DNA of 64,000 nucleotides from Acidobacteriota bacterium (GCA_016871195.1 VFZN01000005.1:163530-227529); one strand, 5' to 3'; positions 1-10,123 are shown, counted from the first letter of the stretch. The notes: generated by a model not told the origin, from the sequence alone. Made by a program: numbers and translations.

Positions 1-1
1 G

Positions 2-1021
2 ACAATGCCGCACCTGCTGATTGCCGGCTCGACGGGCATGGGCAAGTCGGTCGGACTCAATGCGATGCTCGCCAGCATTCTCTTCCGGGCCACTCCGGAC
101 GATGTGCGACTGATCATGGTCGACCCGAAGCGCCTCGAGCTCGGGATGTATGAGGAAATTCCCCACCTGCTGACGCCCGTCGTCGTCGAACCCAAGAAGG
201 CGGCGAACGCGCTGCGCTGGGCCGTGCGCGAGATGGAAGAGCGCTATAAGACGCTGGCAGCGGTGGGCGTGCGGAACATCGAGCAATACAACCGGAACAT
301 CCGCGCGCAGATGGCCGACGCCGGCGCCGATGCCGAGTCGCAACCGCGGCCTCTGCCCTTCATCGTTGTGGTGGTGGATGAGCTCGCTGACCTGATGATG
401 GTGGCCGGCAACGAGGTGGAAGAGTCGATCTGCCGACTGGCGCAGATGGCGCGCGCCGTGGGCATTCACCTGATTCTGGCGACGCAGCGGCCATCGGTCG
501 ATGTGATCACCGGCCTCATCAAGGCCAATCTGCCCTCGCGCATTTCGTTCAAGGTGATGTCGAAGATCGATTCGCGCACCATCCTCGACAGCAATGGCGC
601 CGAACAGCTGCTGGGCAAGGGCGACATGCTGTTCCTGCCGCCGGCCTCGTCGCGCTATCTGCGGCTGCACGGGCCGTATATTTCCGAGCAGGAGTCGGCG
701 CGTCTGGCGAGCTTCCTCCGCAAGCAAGGACGCCCGATCTTCAACACCGCCATCACGGCAGACGACAAGAAGGAAGGTCCTGACGGCGTCGAATACGAGA
801 GAGACGACCTCTACGACGAGGCCGCGCGCCTCGTGGTGCAGTCGGGGCAGGCCTCGATTTCACATCTGCAGCGGAAGTTCCGCATCGGCTTCAGTCGTGC
901 CGCCCGCCTGGTCGACATGATGGAAGCCGAAGGGCTGGTGTCGGCTGCCGACGGCAGCAAGGCCCGCGAGGTCACGGTGCCCCGTAACTACTTCGACGAG
1001 GTCGACGCGCAACTGCGATGA
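2..1021 (+). CDS. ftsK: DNA translocase FtsK/SpoIIIE, C-terminal part (5' end outside window)
   Basis: Double-stranded DNA pump that clears and aligns chromosome termini at the division septum. The reading frame is open to the left edge, so the membrane domain and alpha/beta start are missing. Visible from the first in-window Met: Walker A GSTGMGKS (residues 8-15), Walker B within VVVVDELADLM (about 120-130), the family motif LATQRPSVDVITG, and a C-terminal winged-helix gamma domain (about 265-330) that in homologues reads polar KOPS-type sequences. It ends inside an ATGA overlap with the next gene, so the two are probably co-transcribed. The family call is secure; only the N-terminal length is unknown. 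Confidence 0.95.
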   Translation, partial: TMPHLLIAGSTGMGKSVGLNAMLASILFRATPDDVRLIMVDPKRLELGMYEEIPHLLTPVVVEPKKAANALRWAVREMEERYKTLAAVGVRNIEQYNRNIRAQMADAGADAESQPRPLPFIVVVVDELADLMMVAGNEVEESICRLAQMARAVGIHLILATQRPSVDVITGLIKANLPSRISFKVMSKIDSRTILDSNGAEQLLGKGDMLFLPPASSRYLRLHGPYISEQESARLASFLRKQGRPIFNTAITADDKKEGPDGVEYERDDLYDEAARLVVQSGQASISHLQRKFRIGFSRAARLVDMMEAEGLVSAADGSKAREVTVPRNYFDEVDAQLR

Positions 1022-2907
1022 CGATGCGGCGCATGCACCGGTGGCTCGTGACGGCGGTCTCGCTGTGGTCACTCGCGTGGCCCGGGGCCGTGGCTGCCCG
1101 TCAGCAGGACGCGGCGACCCTGATGTCTGCCGCGATGACGAAGGCTGCTGATGTGTCCGCAATGCTCAAGCGCGAGGAACCGCTGAGCACGTCGGCACGG
1201 CGTGACTTGCTCGCGTCACTCGACCGGGTGCTGGTGCGCCTTGAGCATGTACCCCGCCGCTACCCACGGAGCCGACAGGCCAACCTGGCCCTGCACGAAG
1301 CGGCGTCGCTTGCCGACGCGGCGTTTCAGCGGTTTGCACGTGAGAGCGACCGCGCCACGGCGCTTCGGCTGTACCGGTGGCTCATCAGGGAGTATCCGGG
1401 CAGCGTGCATGTGCGCAACGCCATGCGTCGCACAACCGCGCTCGCCGAGCGCGCCCGCGTGGCTCAAACCGTGAGCGCCGGTGCGCCCGTCGCCCCCTCA
1501 GAGTCCCGGGGGACCACCACAGGCACGGCGGCCGCGCCCCCCGCACCGTCGACGCCCCCAGCCTCGACTCCGCCATCAATGAGCGCCGCGATGCCGTCGC
1601 GCGTCACCCCGACGCTGGCATCGGCCACCCGGGCCCGGCTGACGTCAATCACGCAGCAGATCATCTCCGGTGGACAGCGCGTGGTGCTGACCCTCGACCG
1701 TGAGGTCGCGTTCACCGAGCAGTGGGTCAGCGACCCCGATCGCCTCTACATCGATCTCCGCACCGTGCGGCTCGACGAACCGGTCGCCGTGCCGTCCCTG
1801 CCCGCTGAGGCTGCCATCAGCGACATCCGCACGGGCATGCCCACGCCTGACACGGCTCGCGTGGTGTTGCACACTCGGGCACCGGCCAGGGCGAGTCTCT
1901 ACACGCTGTACACACCGTTCCGGGTCGTGATCGAAGTCACTGCACCAGTCACGACGGCCGCAGAGATGGTCGTCCGCCCACCCGTCACCGCACCGCCCGC
2001 TCCACCTCCGGTCACCGCGCCATCGGTCCCCGCGCCCGCCGCTCAGACCACGCCTGCTGCGCCTGCTTCTGCTCCGGTACCAGCAGTCACTCAGGTTTCG
2101 GCGTCGAGAACGCCCGCGGTCGCCGACCCGGGGGGGCCGCCCGCAGAACCCGCACCCGGTGCCCAGGGCTATTCACTGTCGCGGCAACTCGGCCTCGGCG
2201 TCTCGCACATCGTCATCGACCCCGGGCACGGAGGGAAGGATCCCGGTGCAATCGGGCACGGCGTGCAGGAGTCGCTGCTCACCCTCGACGTGGCCCTGCG
2301 GCTTGAGCGACTCCTGACGAAGGCTCCGGGCATCGAGGTGACGCTCACGAGGCGGACTGATGAGTTTGTGGCCCTGGAAGAGCGCACGGCGATCGCCAAC
2401 CGGGCGCATGCCGATCTCTTCCTCTCGATTCACGCCAATGCGAGTCGCAACCCCGCGGCCAACGGCGTGGAAACCTACTTCCTGAGTTTTGCGGCGAATC
2501 CCGATGCCGAGGCGGTGGCTGCGCGCGAAAATGCGGCGTCAGATGGAGCGATGCGCCAGCTGCCCGACATGATTCGGGCAATCGCACTGAACGACAAGCT
2601 CGACGAGTCGCGTGAGCTGGCGGCCGTGGTACAGGAATCGATGGTGACGCGCCTCAGGCGGCAGCACAAGTCGGTCCGCAACCTCGGTGTGAAGAAGGCG
2701 CCGTTTGTGGTGCTGATCGGGGCCCGGATGCCCAGTGTGCTGGCCGAAATCTCGTTTGTCACCAACAAGGCCGAGGCGCAGCGTCTGAAGACTGATGCCT
2801 ACAAGCAGCGACTCGCCGAGTCGCTGTATGACGCTGTGATGCGCTATCGCCGGGCGCTCAAGCAGACTGGCACGCCCGCAGAGACCCGGAACGATCGAGG
2901 GCGCTGA
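1018..2907 (+). CDS. N-acetylmuramoyl-L-alanine amidase (AMIN + Amidase_3)
   Basis: Zinc-dependent periplasmic hydrolase that cuts the amide bond between MurNAc and the stem peptide, AmiA/B/C type. The 629-residue product has an N-terminal signal peptide (hydrophobic stretch about 10-27, ending GAVAA), a helical region with tol-pal/TPR flavour (about 35-150), an AMIN domain (about 205-310) that in homologues targets peptidoglycan or the septum, a long Pro/Ala linker (about 320-380) and the catalytic domain (about 395-615). Zinc and catalytic residues are in IDPGHGGKDPG, the Glu of QESLL, SIHANA, and the late Glu in LAEISFVTN. The start overlaps the ftsK stop by 4 bases (ATGA). Pairing with ftsK suggests a cell-separation role. 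Confidence 0.93.
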   Translation: MTMRRMHRWLVTAVSLWSLAWPGAVAARQQDAATLMSAAMTKAADVSAMLKREEPLSTSARRDLLASLDRVLVRLEHVPRRYPRSRQANLALHEAASLADAAFQRFARESDRATALRLYRWLIREYPGSVHVRNAMRRTTALAERARVAQTVSAGAPVAPSESRGTTTGTAAAPPAPSTPPASTPPSMSAAMPSRVTPTLASATRARLTSITQQIISGGQRVVLTLDREVAFTEQWVSDPDRLYIDLRTVRLDEPVAVPSLPAEAAISDIRTGMPTPDTARVVLHTRAPARASLYTLYTPFRVVIEVTAPVTTAAEMVVRPPVTAPPAPPPVTAPSVPAPAAQTTPAAPASAPVPAVTQVSASRTPAVADPGGPPAEPAPGAQGYSLSRQLGLGVSHIVIDPGHGGKDPGAIGHGVQESLLTLDVALRLERLLTKAPGIEVTLTRRTDEFVALEERTAIANRAHADLFLSIHANASRNPAANGVETYFLSFAANPDAEAVAARENAASDGAMRQLPDMIRAIALNDKLDESRELAAVVQESMVTRLRRQHKSVRNLGVKKAPFVVLIGARMPSVLAEISFVTNKAEAQRLKTDAYKQRLAESLYDAVMRYRRALKQTGTPAETRNDRGR

Positions 2908-2918
2908 CGCATGTGGCG

Positions 2919-3179
2919 CTAGACCTTGAAGAGGTCGTGCTTGCCGCCGCGGGCTTCGATAATTGAAACAGGCCCACGCGACCGGAACCACACATACAGG
3001 GCACCCGCCAGCACGCCTGCGATCGCCGCCGCAATGATGATGAGACTCGTGAAGCCCACCGCGCCGATGGCGACATCGATGGTGCTCATCTTCGGCAGCG
3101 GCTGGCCGATGCGTTCAACGATGGTGACGGTCGGGTAACCGGCGTCTGGCGGCGGAGGTGTCGCAGGAGCCTGAAACAT
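2919..3179 (-). CDS. Small single-pass membrane protein
   Basis: An 86-residue protein starting at MFQAPATPPPP. After a proline-rich N-terminus there is one strongly hydrophobic segment (about 35-65, with SLIIIAAAIAGVLAGAL) followed by a basic WFRSRG stretch, so the C-terminus is probably cytoplasmic. It lies 23 bases downstream of pepA on the same strand and ends 11 bases from the convergent amidase gene, which makes it the last gene of the trp-sco-pepA run. The open frame extends much further upstream inside pepA, but only this start leaves a sensible membrane protein. No family recognised and no function assigned. Confidence 0.6.
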   Translation of the reverse strand: MFQAPATPPPPDAGYPTVTIVERIGQPLPKMSTIDVAIGAVGFTSLIIIAAAIAGVLAGALYVWFRSRGPVSIIEARGGKHDLFKV

Positions 3180-3202
3180 CACCCCGCCAGTGTAGCAGAG
3201 CC

Positions 3203-4705
3203 CTACGGCAGGGGCTGATGCGCCAGTTCGACCAGCGTCCGCACAATCGCGCCGGTCGCGCCGCGCGGCATCCACGGTTTGGCGTCTTCGGCCCAGACGG
3301 TGCCGGCGATATCGAGGTGTGCCCAGGGCCCCGTGCCGGCAAATTCCTTGAGGAACAGCGCGGCGGTGATGGCGCCACCGGGACGACCGGCGCTGTTGAC
3401 GAGATCGGCGATGTCGCTCTTCAGGCCGTCTTTGTAATCGTCGAACAGCGGCAGCGGCCACACCTTCTCGCCACCGCGCGCTGCCGCCGCGCGCACGGCA
3501 TCGACCCACGGTTGCGGGGTGCCGAAGAGCCCGGTCGTGACCTTGCCGAGCGCCACGATGCAGGCCCCGGTCAGCGTCGCCACGTCGACGAGATGTGTCG
3601 CGCCGAGCTGGCGCGCGTACCACAGGGCATCGCCGAGAATGAGGCGGCCTTCGGCGTCGGTGTTGTTGATTTCCACCGTAAGGCCGGCGGCGCTCTTGAG
3701 CACATCACCCGGCTTGAGCGCACGGCTGCCCGGCATGTTCTCGGCGGCCGGCACAACCGCCAGCGCACGCACGGGCGCCTTGAGCAGCGCGAGCGTCCGC
3801 AGGGCGGCGGTCACGCTGGCGCCGCCCCCCATGTCGTCCTTCATGCGGTCCATGCCGTCGGCTGGTTTGAGCGAGATGCCACCGGTGTCGAATGTCACGC
3901 CTTTGCCGATCAACCCCAGCACGGGCCCTGTCGTCATGCCGTCGGGCTCGTAGCGGGCCACGAGCATGTGCGGCGGATGGGCACTGCCCTGCCCGACGCC
4001 GAGCAGCATGCCCATGCCGAGATCCTTGAGTCGGGCCGGTCCGAGCACGTCGACCGTGATGCCCGGCACAGACGCGAGCGTGCCGGCGGCTTCCATCAAC
4101 CGCTCAGGCCACAGATAGTTGCCGGGTTCGTTGATGAGCACACGTGCCGAGTTGGCTGACTCGCCGACGATGCGGCCGCGCCGGAGGGCGGCATCGGCAT
4201 CAGGTGCCGATGTGAGCACGGTGATTTCCGTCAGGAACGGCGTGCGTTCATCGCGGGTCTTGTAGAAGCCCCCGTCGAAGTTCGCGAGGGCGATGCCCTC
4301 GGCTAGAATGTCGAGGCGCTGCGCATCGCTCATGGCGCCGAGCGCTGCGTCGACCCACGCTACGCGCGACGCCCGGTGTCGGCGACACGCGTGCGCCGCA
4401 ACGGCGGCCAGTCGCCGCACGCGTTCGGCATCGACATCGGCGGCCGGCCCTGCGCCGACACACACCACGTGCGTCACGTGCCAGTCGGCCCTCACACATG
4501 GGAACACGGCTACATCGCAGGCCTTCCCTGAAAATGCCCCGCTGGCCACGGCCGCACGCAGGCCACCGCCTGTGGCATCACCGTACTGGGCAACGGCCTC
4601 GGTCAGCTGGTCAGACGGCACCCACACCACGAGGGCATCGGCCTCGGGCATCGGACCGGATGAGACAGCACACACAACCTCGGGCACATGGAAGGACTGC
4701 GACAT
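3203..4705 (-). CDS. pepA: Leucyl aminopeptidase (M17 family)
   Basis: Cytosolic two-metal aminopeptidase that removes N-terminal residues from peptides during protein turnover; hexameric in homologues. 500 residues, the normal family length. The C-terminal catalytic half carries the hallmarks: GKGVTFDTGGISLKP (metal-binding Lys and Asp, about 267-281), MKDDMGGGASV (Asp ligand), and the family signature NNTDAEGRLILGD (about 345-357). The N-terminal half is the usual divergent M17_N domain. The gene follows atoE by 42 bases on the same strand and precedes a small membrane protein. No sign of disruption. Confidence 0.95.
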   Translation of the reverse strand: MSQSFHVPEVVCAVSSGPMPEADALVVWVPSDQLTEAVAQYGDATGGGLRAAVASGAFSGKACDVAVFPCVRADWHVTHVVCVGAGPAADVDAERVRRLAAVAAHACRRHRASRVAWVDAALGAMSDAQRLDILAEGIALANFDGGFYKTRDERTPFLTEITVLTSAPDADAALRRGRIVGESANSARVLINEPGNYLWPERLMEAAGTLASVPGITVDVLGPARLKDLGMGMLLGVGQGSAHPPHMLVARYEPDGMTTGPVLGLIGKGVTFDTGGISLKPADGMDRMKDDMGGGASVTAALRTLALLKAPVRALAVVPAAENMPGSRALKPGDVLKSAAGLTVEINNTDAEGRLILGDALWYARQLGATHLVDVATLTGACIVALGKVTTGLFGTPQPWVDAVRAAAARGGEKVWPLPLFDDYKDGLKSDIADLVNSAGRPGGAITAALFLKEFAGTGPWAHLDIAGTVWAEDAKPWMPRGATGAIVRTLVELAHQPLP

Positions 4706-4747
4706 AGAACAACCTGTGAGTGTGAAAATCGGGAACGTCCCGTCGAC

Positions 4748-6085
4748 TTACATCAGTCGTGGCCACAACCAGAACGCCACACTGACGACGAGAGTGTACG
4801 CGACAAAGACGAGCGAAGCGTATCCGAGAATGTCCCGGAAATCTATGCGGGCGGCTGCCAGCAGCGGCAAGGCCCAGAAGGGCTGAATGAGGTCGGTGGC
4901 CATATCGCCCCACGCATACGACAGCACCACCTGCGGCAGCGGCACACCAAGGCGGAGCGCAGCATCCACAAGGTAGGGGGCCTCGATGGCCCACTTCGAG
5001 CCACCGGATGGCACGAGATAGTTCACGAGCCCCGAATACCAGTACAACAGCAGCGGCAGCGACTCGGCCGATGCCGACTGGGCGATAGCCTCACCCATGA
5101 GTGTGGCGAGGCCCGTCCCCTGAATGACGCCGTACATGCCGGCGTAGAAGGGAAACTGCAGGATCACGCCGGCGGCGAGCGGTGCCCCCTGTTCCGCTGC
5201 TGCCATCAGGCTCGCGACCGACGGGTGCAGCCCGACCGCCAGCATCAGGAACGCGAAGTTGAGCACATCGAGCGTCAGCCCGCCACTGCCCCGCACTGCG
5301 TACGTGCCAAGCCACACGGCGCCGCAGAGGGCGATGACCAGCGGCAAGGCGCGATGATGGTCGAGTCGCGCGGCGAGTGCATTGCCCACCTGTGCAGGCG
5401 GCGTGAAGCGCGCCAGCTGATCCACCGTACCCGGTGGCGCGGGTCTCGTGTGTTCAGGTGCAGGATGCAACCCCCACACCAGGCCGAGCAGCAGCATCAC
5501 GACGATCGCAGTCAGCGAAAGGTTGAACGCGCTGAACACCGTGTCGCGCATCGGCACCACACCCATCGTCTGCTCGAGAAAGTGGCCCGGCGTGGCCACA
5601 AGCAGCGGTGCCGAGGCCGACAGTCCCGCGTGCCACGTGGCGCCCATCCCGAAGTACGCCGCGCACACCAGCAGTCGATAGTCGACCGAGGGCACCGCCC
5701 TCACCATGTGCCGTACCAGCATGGCGCAGCCCACGAGGCTGAGTCCCCAGTGCACCCACGCGAGCGCCATCGACACCGCTGCCATCAGTACGACGGCGCC
5801 TCGCGGGGAACGGGCACGCGCAGCCAGGCGCGCCATGAGGCGATCGACAGGCGGAGCCGAGGCCACGAGAAAGCCCGACACGACCACCAGCACCATCTGC
5901 ATGGCAAACGGCACCAGTGCCCAGAAGCCATCACCCCAGGCCTGCACGACTTTCAGCGGTGATGTGTCCGTCGCCACGCTGGCACCGACCATCGTCAGCA
6001 GCGTGAGGACGACGGCGATGGTCATGGCGCCCGGAATGCAGCGCTCGGCCCAGACGGTCAGGCGAATGGCGAGTCGGCCCAGCAT
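4748..6085 (-). CDS. atoE: Short-chain fatty acid transporter, AtoE family
   Basis: Inner-membrane carrier of the short-chain fatty acid transporter family (E. coli AtoE type), probably importing acetoacetate, butyrate or similar acids. About 12 hydrophobic segments are spread over 445 residues, starting with a membrane segment in MTIAVVLTLLTMVGASV; the family-typical GGSKWAIEAPYL occurs near residue 355. The frame stays open further upstream into the preceding gene, but MLGRLAIRLTVWAER at 6085 is the natural start, 22 bases after the scoB stop. It sits directly behind both CoA-transferase subunits, so import and CoA activation are encoded together. Substrate is inferred from this context. 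Confidence 0.88.
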   Translation of the reverse strand: MLGRLAIRLTVWAERCIPGAMTIAVVLTLLTMVGASVATDTSPLKVVQAWGDGFWALVPFAMQMVLVVVSGFLVASAPPVDRLMARLAARARSPRGAVVLMAAVSMALAWVHWGLSLVGCAMLVRHMVRAVPSVDYRLLVCAAYFGMGATWHAGLSASAPLLVATPGHFLEQTMGVVPMRDTVFSAFNLSLTAIVVMLLLGLVWGLHPAPEHTRPAPPGTVDQLARFTPPAQVGNALAARLDHHRALPLVIALCGAVWLGTYAVRGSGGLTLDVLNFAFLMLAVGLHPSVASLMAAAEQGAPLAAGVILQFPFYAGMYGVIQGTGLATLMGEAIAQSASAESLPLLLYWYSGLVNYLVPSGGSKWAIEAPYLVDAALRLGVPLPQVVLSYAWGDMATDLIQPFWALPLLAAARIDFRDILGYASLVFVAYTLVVSVAFWLWPRLM

Positions 6086-6107
6086 GGGGTGCCGTGGAGT
6101 GTTCGCC

Positions 6108-6755
6108 CTAGAAGCGCCCGACCGGCTGCCGCACCAGCAGCGGGGCCCCGGTGGCGGCCCTGACCTCGGCTTCGGTAGTGTCGTCGGCAATCTCGCGCAG
6201 CACGAGACCATCGGGTGTGACATCGATGACCGCCATCTCGGTCACGATGACGCTCACCACGTGCTGCCCCGTGAGTGGCAGCGTGCAGCGGGCGAGAATC
6301 TTGGGCGCGCCTTCGCGGGTCGTGTGTTCCATCGCGACGATGACTTTGCGTGCGCCGGCGACCAGGTCCATCGCACCGCCCATGCCCTTGACCATCTTGC
6401 CGGGAATCATCCAGTTGGCCAGATTCCCGTGACGATCGACCTCGAGGGCCCCCAGCACCGTGACATCGACATGCCCGCCGCGAATCATGGCAAACGATTC
6501 GGCGCTGCTGAAGTACGACGCGCCGGACAGCTCGGTCACGGTCTCTTTTCCAGCGTTAATCAGATCGGGATCGATCTGGTCTTCCGCCGGATAGGGGCCG
6601 ACGCCGAGCATGCCGTTTTCCGAGTGCAGGGTGATTTCCACACCCGGCGGCACGAAGTTGGCCACGAGGGTCGGCATGCCGATGCCGAGGTTGACGTAGT
6701 CGCCATCCTTCAGCTCGCGGGCAATGCGCGAGACGATACGTTCACGCTTATCCAC
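6108..6755 (-). CDS. scoB: 3-oxoacid CoA-transferase subunit B
   Basis: Beta subunit of a family I CoA-transferase, moving CoA between succinyl-CoA (or another acyl-CoA) and a short-chain keto or fatty acid such as acetoacetate. 215 residues, normal for bacterial ScoB/AtoA. The catalytic glutamate is in [12 protein letters not shown] (Glu46), which forms the glutamyl-CoA thioester in this family. [14 protein letters not shown] near the N-terminus is also typical. The start overlaps the scoA end by 8 bases, indicating translational coupling, as expected for stoichiometric subunits. Exact acyl specificity cannot be read from the sequence; SCOT and acetate-CoA type enzymes are the alternatives. 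Confidence 0.92.
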   Translation of the reverse strand: MDKRERIVSRIARELKDGDYVNLGIGMPTLVANFVPPGVEITLHSENGMLGVGPYPAEDQIDPDLINAGKETVTELSGASYFSSAESFAMIRGGHVDVTVLGALEVDRHGNLANWMIPGKMVKGMGGAMDLVAGARKVIVAMEHTTREGAPKILARCTLPLTGQHVVSVIVTEMAVIDVTPDGLVLREIADDTTEAEVRAATGAPLLVRQPVGRF

Positions 6756-7443
6756 GGCTCACCGTCCGTTTCTCGATGCGCTTCTCGTAAGGGCCGCCCT
6801 GCAGAACATGGCGCACGTAGATGCCCGGAGTATGCACGACATCGGGGTCGATGTCGCCCGGCTCGACCAGATGCTCAACCTCGGCGATGGTGACGCGTGC
6901 CGCCGTGGCCATCATCGGACTGAAATTTCTGGCGGTCTTGCGGAACACCAGGTTGCCTGCGGTGTCGCCCTTCCAGGCCTTGATGAACGCAAAGTCGGCC
7001 TTCAGCGGACGTTCGAGCACATAGAGGCGTCCGTCGAACTCGCGTACCTCCTTACCCTCGGCCACGACCGTGCCGACCCCAGTCGGCGTATAGAAGCCGC
7101 CGATGCCCGCGCCCCCCGCCCTGATGCGTTCGGAAAACGTGCCCTGCGGCACCAGCTCGACGTCGATTTCCTTCTGCAGGAACTGCCGCTCGAATTCCTT
7201 GTTCTCGCCGACGTAGGTGGAAATCATCTTCCGCACCTGCCGGGACTTCAGCAGGCTGCCGACACCGAAGTCATCGACACCCGCGTTGTTGCTGACGATG
7301 ATGAGGCCCGACGTGCCGCGACGGCGGAGCGCGGCCAGCAGGGTTTCCGGAATGCCGGCCAGGCCGAAGCCTCCCATCATGATGGTGGCGCCGTGGTGGA
7401 CCAGCGCCACGGCGTCATCTGCGCTGTTCAGACGTTTGTTCAT
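6748..7443 (-). CDS. scoA: 3-oxoacid CoA-transferase subunit A
   Basis: Alpha subunit of the same CoA-transferase, supplying most of the CoA-binding surface. About 231 residues from [12 protein letters not shown]. It has the family glycine-rich signature [12 protein letters not shown] (about 24-35), [12 protein letters not shown], and the [15 protein letters not shown] stretch. A GTG start at 7458 would add five residues (MPERP) and has a better-placed GAGG five bases upstream, so either start is possible. There are 88 non-coding bases between the trpA stop and this start; these may hold a separate promoter. Followed by scoB and atoE. Confidence 0.92.
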   Translation of the reverse strand: MNKRLNSADDAVALVHHGATIMMGGFGLAGIPETLLAALRRRGTSGLIIVSNNAGVDDFGVGSLLKSRQVRKMISTYVGENKEFERQFLQKEIDVELVPQGTFSERIRAGGAGIGGFYTPTGVGTVVAEGKEVREFDGRLYVLERPLKADFAFIKAWKGDTAGNLVFRKTARNFSPMMATAARVTIAEVEHLVEPGDIDPDVVHTPGIYVRHVLQGGPYEKRIEKRTVSRG

Positions 7444-7477
7444 AGGCCTCTCGGGCACCGCAGCCTCATCGCCTCAC

Positions 7478-7490
7478 TGGTGCCGCACCA
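7478..7490. promoter_or_regulatory. Perfect short palindrome in the trpA-scoA gap (possible operator)
   Basis: TGGTGC, one base, GCACCA form a perfect 6+6 inverted repeat in the 88-base gap between trpA and scoA. On the minus strand a weak -10-like CACAAT lies just upstream of it. It could be a binding site controlling a separate sco-ato promoter. This rests only on symmetry and position; a 6-base arm can occur by chance. Confidence 0.25.
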
Positions 7491-7531
7491 TTGTGACGCA
7501 CCCGGCCCCCCTTCGGGATTCCCCGATGGAG

Positions 7532-8317
7532 TTAGCCTCGGAGCCAGCGCACGTAGGTCGCCGCGGCTGCGGCCGGGTCGCCATCGGTGCCCTGCTCGGC
7601 GATGACCTGCACAAGCGCACTGCCCACCACCGCCGCGTCGGCCATGCGGCCCAGCGCCTGCATGTGTTCGGGCGTCGAAACGCCGAAGCCGAGCACCAGC
7701 GGGAGATCAGTGACCTCCCTGACCCGTCGGGCGAGCTCGGCCGCCGCATCACTGATGTCGGTGCGGGCGCCTGTGACACCGAGCCGCGATATGCCATAGA
7801 GGAAGCCGCGCCCCAGATGGGCCGCCTTCCGCATCCGTTCGGTCGAGGTCGTCGGGCTCAGCAGGAAGATCATGTCGATGCCCGCCTGGGTGAACGCCTG
7901 GTGCCACTCTCGCCCCTCTTCGGGGGGCACATCCAGCGTGAGCACCCCGTCGACGCCTGCCTCTGCGGCCCGCGCCGTAAACTGCGCGAGCCCCATGCGC
8001 ATGATCGGGTTGGCGTACGAGAACAGGACGATGGGCGCGGCGATGTCAGGCCTGATGTCGGCCACCATCTGGAGGACGCCGTCGAGGGTCGTGCCCGAGG
8101 CCAGGGCCCGCTCGGTGGCGCGCTGAATGACGGGACCGTCGGCGAGCGGATCCGAGAATGGCACACCCACCTCCAGCACATCGACACCGGTGGCATCGAG
8201 CGTCTTGAGAATAGCGGCGCTCTGCGCCAGCGACGGATCTCCCGCCGTAATGTAGGTCACCAGGCCTGTCCGCCGGTCGCGGCGGAGACGGTCGAAGCGG
8301 TCACTGATGCGCGACAT
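7532..8317 (-). CDS. trpA: Tryptophan synthase alpha subunit
   Basis: Cleaves indole-3-glycerol phosphate to indole and glyceraldehyde 3-phosphate; indole is channelled to TrpB. 261 residues from [12 protein letters not shown]. Both catalytic acids sit exactly where they do in E. coli: Glu49 in [10 protein letters not shown] and Asp60 in PLADGP. Phosphate-binding stretches [11 protein letters not shown] and [10 protein letters not shown] are present. The open frame extends upstream to 8368, but the chosen start gives the canonical N-terminus and a 17-base overlap with the trpB end. Last biosynthetic gene of the trp operon. Confidence 0.96.
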   Translation of the reverse strand: MSRISDRFDRLRRDRRTGLVTYITAGDPSLAQSAAILKTLDATGVDVLEVGVPFSDPLADGPVIQRATERALASGTTLDGVLQMVADIRPDIAAPIVLFSYANPIMRMGLAQFTARAAEAGVDGVLTLDVPPEEGREWHQAFTQAGIDMIFLLSPTTSTERMRKAAHLGRGFLYGISRLGVTGARTDISDAAAELARRVREVTDLPLVLGFGVSTPEHMQALGRMADAAVVGSALVQVIAEQGTDGDPAAAAATYVRWLRG

Positions 8318-9527
8318 GATGTCCCTCCGGCAGCAGGGCCGCCACGCTCTGCACGTCCTTGTCACCACGTCCGGACAGATTGACCAGCACCGTCGTCCCT
8401 GGGGCCAGGCCGTGCGCTCCCTTCAACAGGTACGCGAACGCGTGCGCCGACTCGAGCGCCGGAATGATGCCTTCGGTCCGCGCCAGCGTCTGGAACGCCT
8501 CGAGCGCATCACTGTCGCCCGCGTACTCGTAGCGGGCCCGCCCGCTGGCGTGCAGCGACGCATGCTCGGGGCCGATCGCGGCATAGTCGAGACCCGCCGA
8601 CACTGAATGCGTGGCCTCGACGTTGCCGTGTGCGTCCTGCAGCACCCATGTGCGTGTGCCCTGCAGAATGCCCGCAGCGCCTCCGGCAAACCGCGCTGCA
8701 TGGCGCCCGGCGGCAATCGTTTCCCCTCCGGCTTCCACGCCGACCAGCTGCACCTGCGCATCATCGATGAACGCATCAAAGATGCCCATCGCGTTGCTGC
8801 CGCCGCCGACACAGGCCACCACCACGTCGGGCAACTGGCCCGTCTGGTCGAGGCACTGCTGGCGCGCCTCGCGGCCAATGACGCTCTGGAATTCCCGCAC
8901 CATCAGCGGATAGGGATGCGGCCCGAGCGCCGACCCCAGCAGGTAATGCGTGTCGTGCGGTCTGGCGACCCAGTCGCGCATCGCCTCGTTGATGGCGTCC
9001 TTCAGCGTGCAGCTGCCCGAGTCGACGCCGACGACCGTAGCGCCCAGCAGACGCATGCGGAAGACATTGAGCGCCTGACGGCGCATGTCTTCGGTGCCCA
9101 TGTAGACCACGCACTCGAGGCCGAGCAGCGCGCAGGCCGTCGCCGATGCGACCCCGTGCTGCCCCGCTCCGGTTTCGGCCACAATGCGGCCCTTGCCCAT
9201 GCGCACCGCGAGCAGGGCCTGTCCGAGGGCGTTGTTGATCTTGTGCGCCCCGGTGTGGGTGAGATCTTCGCGCTTGAGCAGCACGCGCAGCTGTCCGCAG
9301 GGGTCGCCGAAACGACGGGCGTCCCAGAGCGGCGTCGGACGCCCCACGTAGTGCCGGAACAACCGATCGAGTTCGGCCGCGAAGGCCGGATCGCGACGGG
9401 CCTCGAAATACTCGGCCTCCAGTGATTCGATGGGAGCCACCAGCGTCTCTGGAACAAACCGCCCGCCAAAGTCGCCAAAGTAGCCCCGCGCATCGGGGTC
9501 GCGTCGACCAAACCACACCGCACTCAT
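8301..9527 (-). CDS. trpB: Tryptophan synthase beta subunit
   Basis: PLP enzyme joining indole and serine to make L-tryptophan. 408 residues, canonical TrpB1 length. N-terminal signature [15 protein letters not shown] (about 15-29); the PLP lysine is Lys96 in [13 protein letters not shown]; the phosphate-cradling glycine loop is [13 protein letters not shown]-terminal [11 protein letters not shown] is intact. The start overlaps the trpF end by 4 bases. No unusual features. Confidence 0.97.
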   Translation of the reverse strand: MSAVWFGRRDPDARGYFGDFGGRFVPETLVAPIESLEAEYFEARRDPAFAAELDRLFRHYVGRPTPLWDARRFGDPCGQLRVLLKREDLTHTGAHKINNALGQALLAVRMGKGRIVAETGAGQHGVASATACALLGLECVVYMGTEDMRRQALNVFRMRLLGATVVGVDSGSCTLKDAINEAMRDWVARPHDTHYLLGSALGPHPYPLMVREFQSVIGREARQQCLDQTGQLPDVVVACVGGGSNAMGIFDAFIDDAQVQLVGVEAGGETIAAGRHAARFAGGAAGILQGTRTWVLQDAHGNVEATHSVSAGLDYAAIGPEHASLHASGRARYEYAGDSDALEAFQTLARTEGIIPALESAHAFAYLLKGAHGLAPGTTVLVNLSGRGDKDVQSVAALLPEGHHVAHQ

Positions 9528-10123
9528 GCTTGCCGCCTTGCTGCAGCCACGAAGGCCGCGATACGCGCCGCGCTCTTGATGCCCGGCGCTTCTTCCACTC
9601 CTGATGACACATCCACGGCCCAGGGCCGCACGGCCCGCACCGCCTCGCCCACCGTGTCGGCCGTGAGTCCCCCGGCCAGCACCACGGCGCGCCGCGCCGC
9701 CAGCGCTGCCGCACGCGACCAGTCGGCCGTGCGCCCGGTTCCTCCGTGTTTCACCGGATCGTGCGCATCGACCAGCACCGCCGCCTCGCCTCCGTCGTCC
9801 GGGTGCCAGGCGCCCAGCCCGTCATTCCAACTGATGGCGCGCAGCAGCCGGCAACCCTCGGGAAACGCGGGCACCGCGCCGTACACTTGCACCCAGCCGC
9901 ACCCGGCATCATGCAGGCTCCGCACCTCGTCTGCCGAAGGACTGACAGTGACGGCCACGGTGGCAATGAAGGGCGGCACGGCCCGCATCAGTGATGACAG
10001 CTGCGCGCGTGTGACCGCGCGCGGACTGTGCGGCCACACGACAAACCCCAGTGCGTCGACGCCTGCCGCGACGGCGGCCTTGACATCGTGCGCGCGTGTC
10101 AGTCCGCAGACCTTAATGCGCAT
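9524..10123 (-). CDS. trpF: Phosphoribosylanthranilate isomerase
   Basis: Amadori rearrangement of phosphoribosylanthranilate to CdRP, a (beta/alpha)8 barrel. 199 residues from [10 protein letters not shown]. The general base Cys6 (in KVCGLT) and general acid Asp119 (in VLVDAHD) are present, as is the GGTGRTADW loop and the phosphate-binding [11 protein letters not shown]. An upstream start at 10138 (MRHGP...) is possible but the chosen one matches the family N-terminus. Overlaps trpC by 11 bases. Separate trpF and trpC, not fused as in enterics. Confidence 0.95.
   Translation of the reverse strand: MRIKVCGLTRAHDVKAAVAAGVDALGFVVWPHSPRAVTRAQLSSLMRAVPPFIATVAVTVSPSADEVRSLHDAGCGWVQVYGAVPAFPEGCRLLRAISWNDGLGAWHPDDGGEAAVLVDAHDPVKHGGTGRTADWSRAAALAARRAVVLAGGLTADTVGEAVRAVRPWAVDVSSGVEEAPGIKSAARIAAFVAAARRQA

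Noticed and set aside
3158..4159. Long plus-strand open frame opposite pepA
   Set aside because: Antisense shadow; pepA on the minus strand has all M17 motifs.
4688..5962. Long plus-strand open frame (424 codons) opposite atoE
   Set aside because: Arg/His/Gln-rich composition typical of antisense frames in high-GC DNA; the opposite strand encodes a clear transporter.
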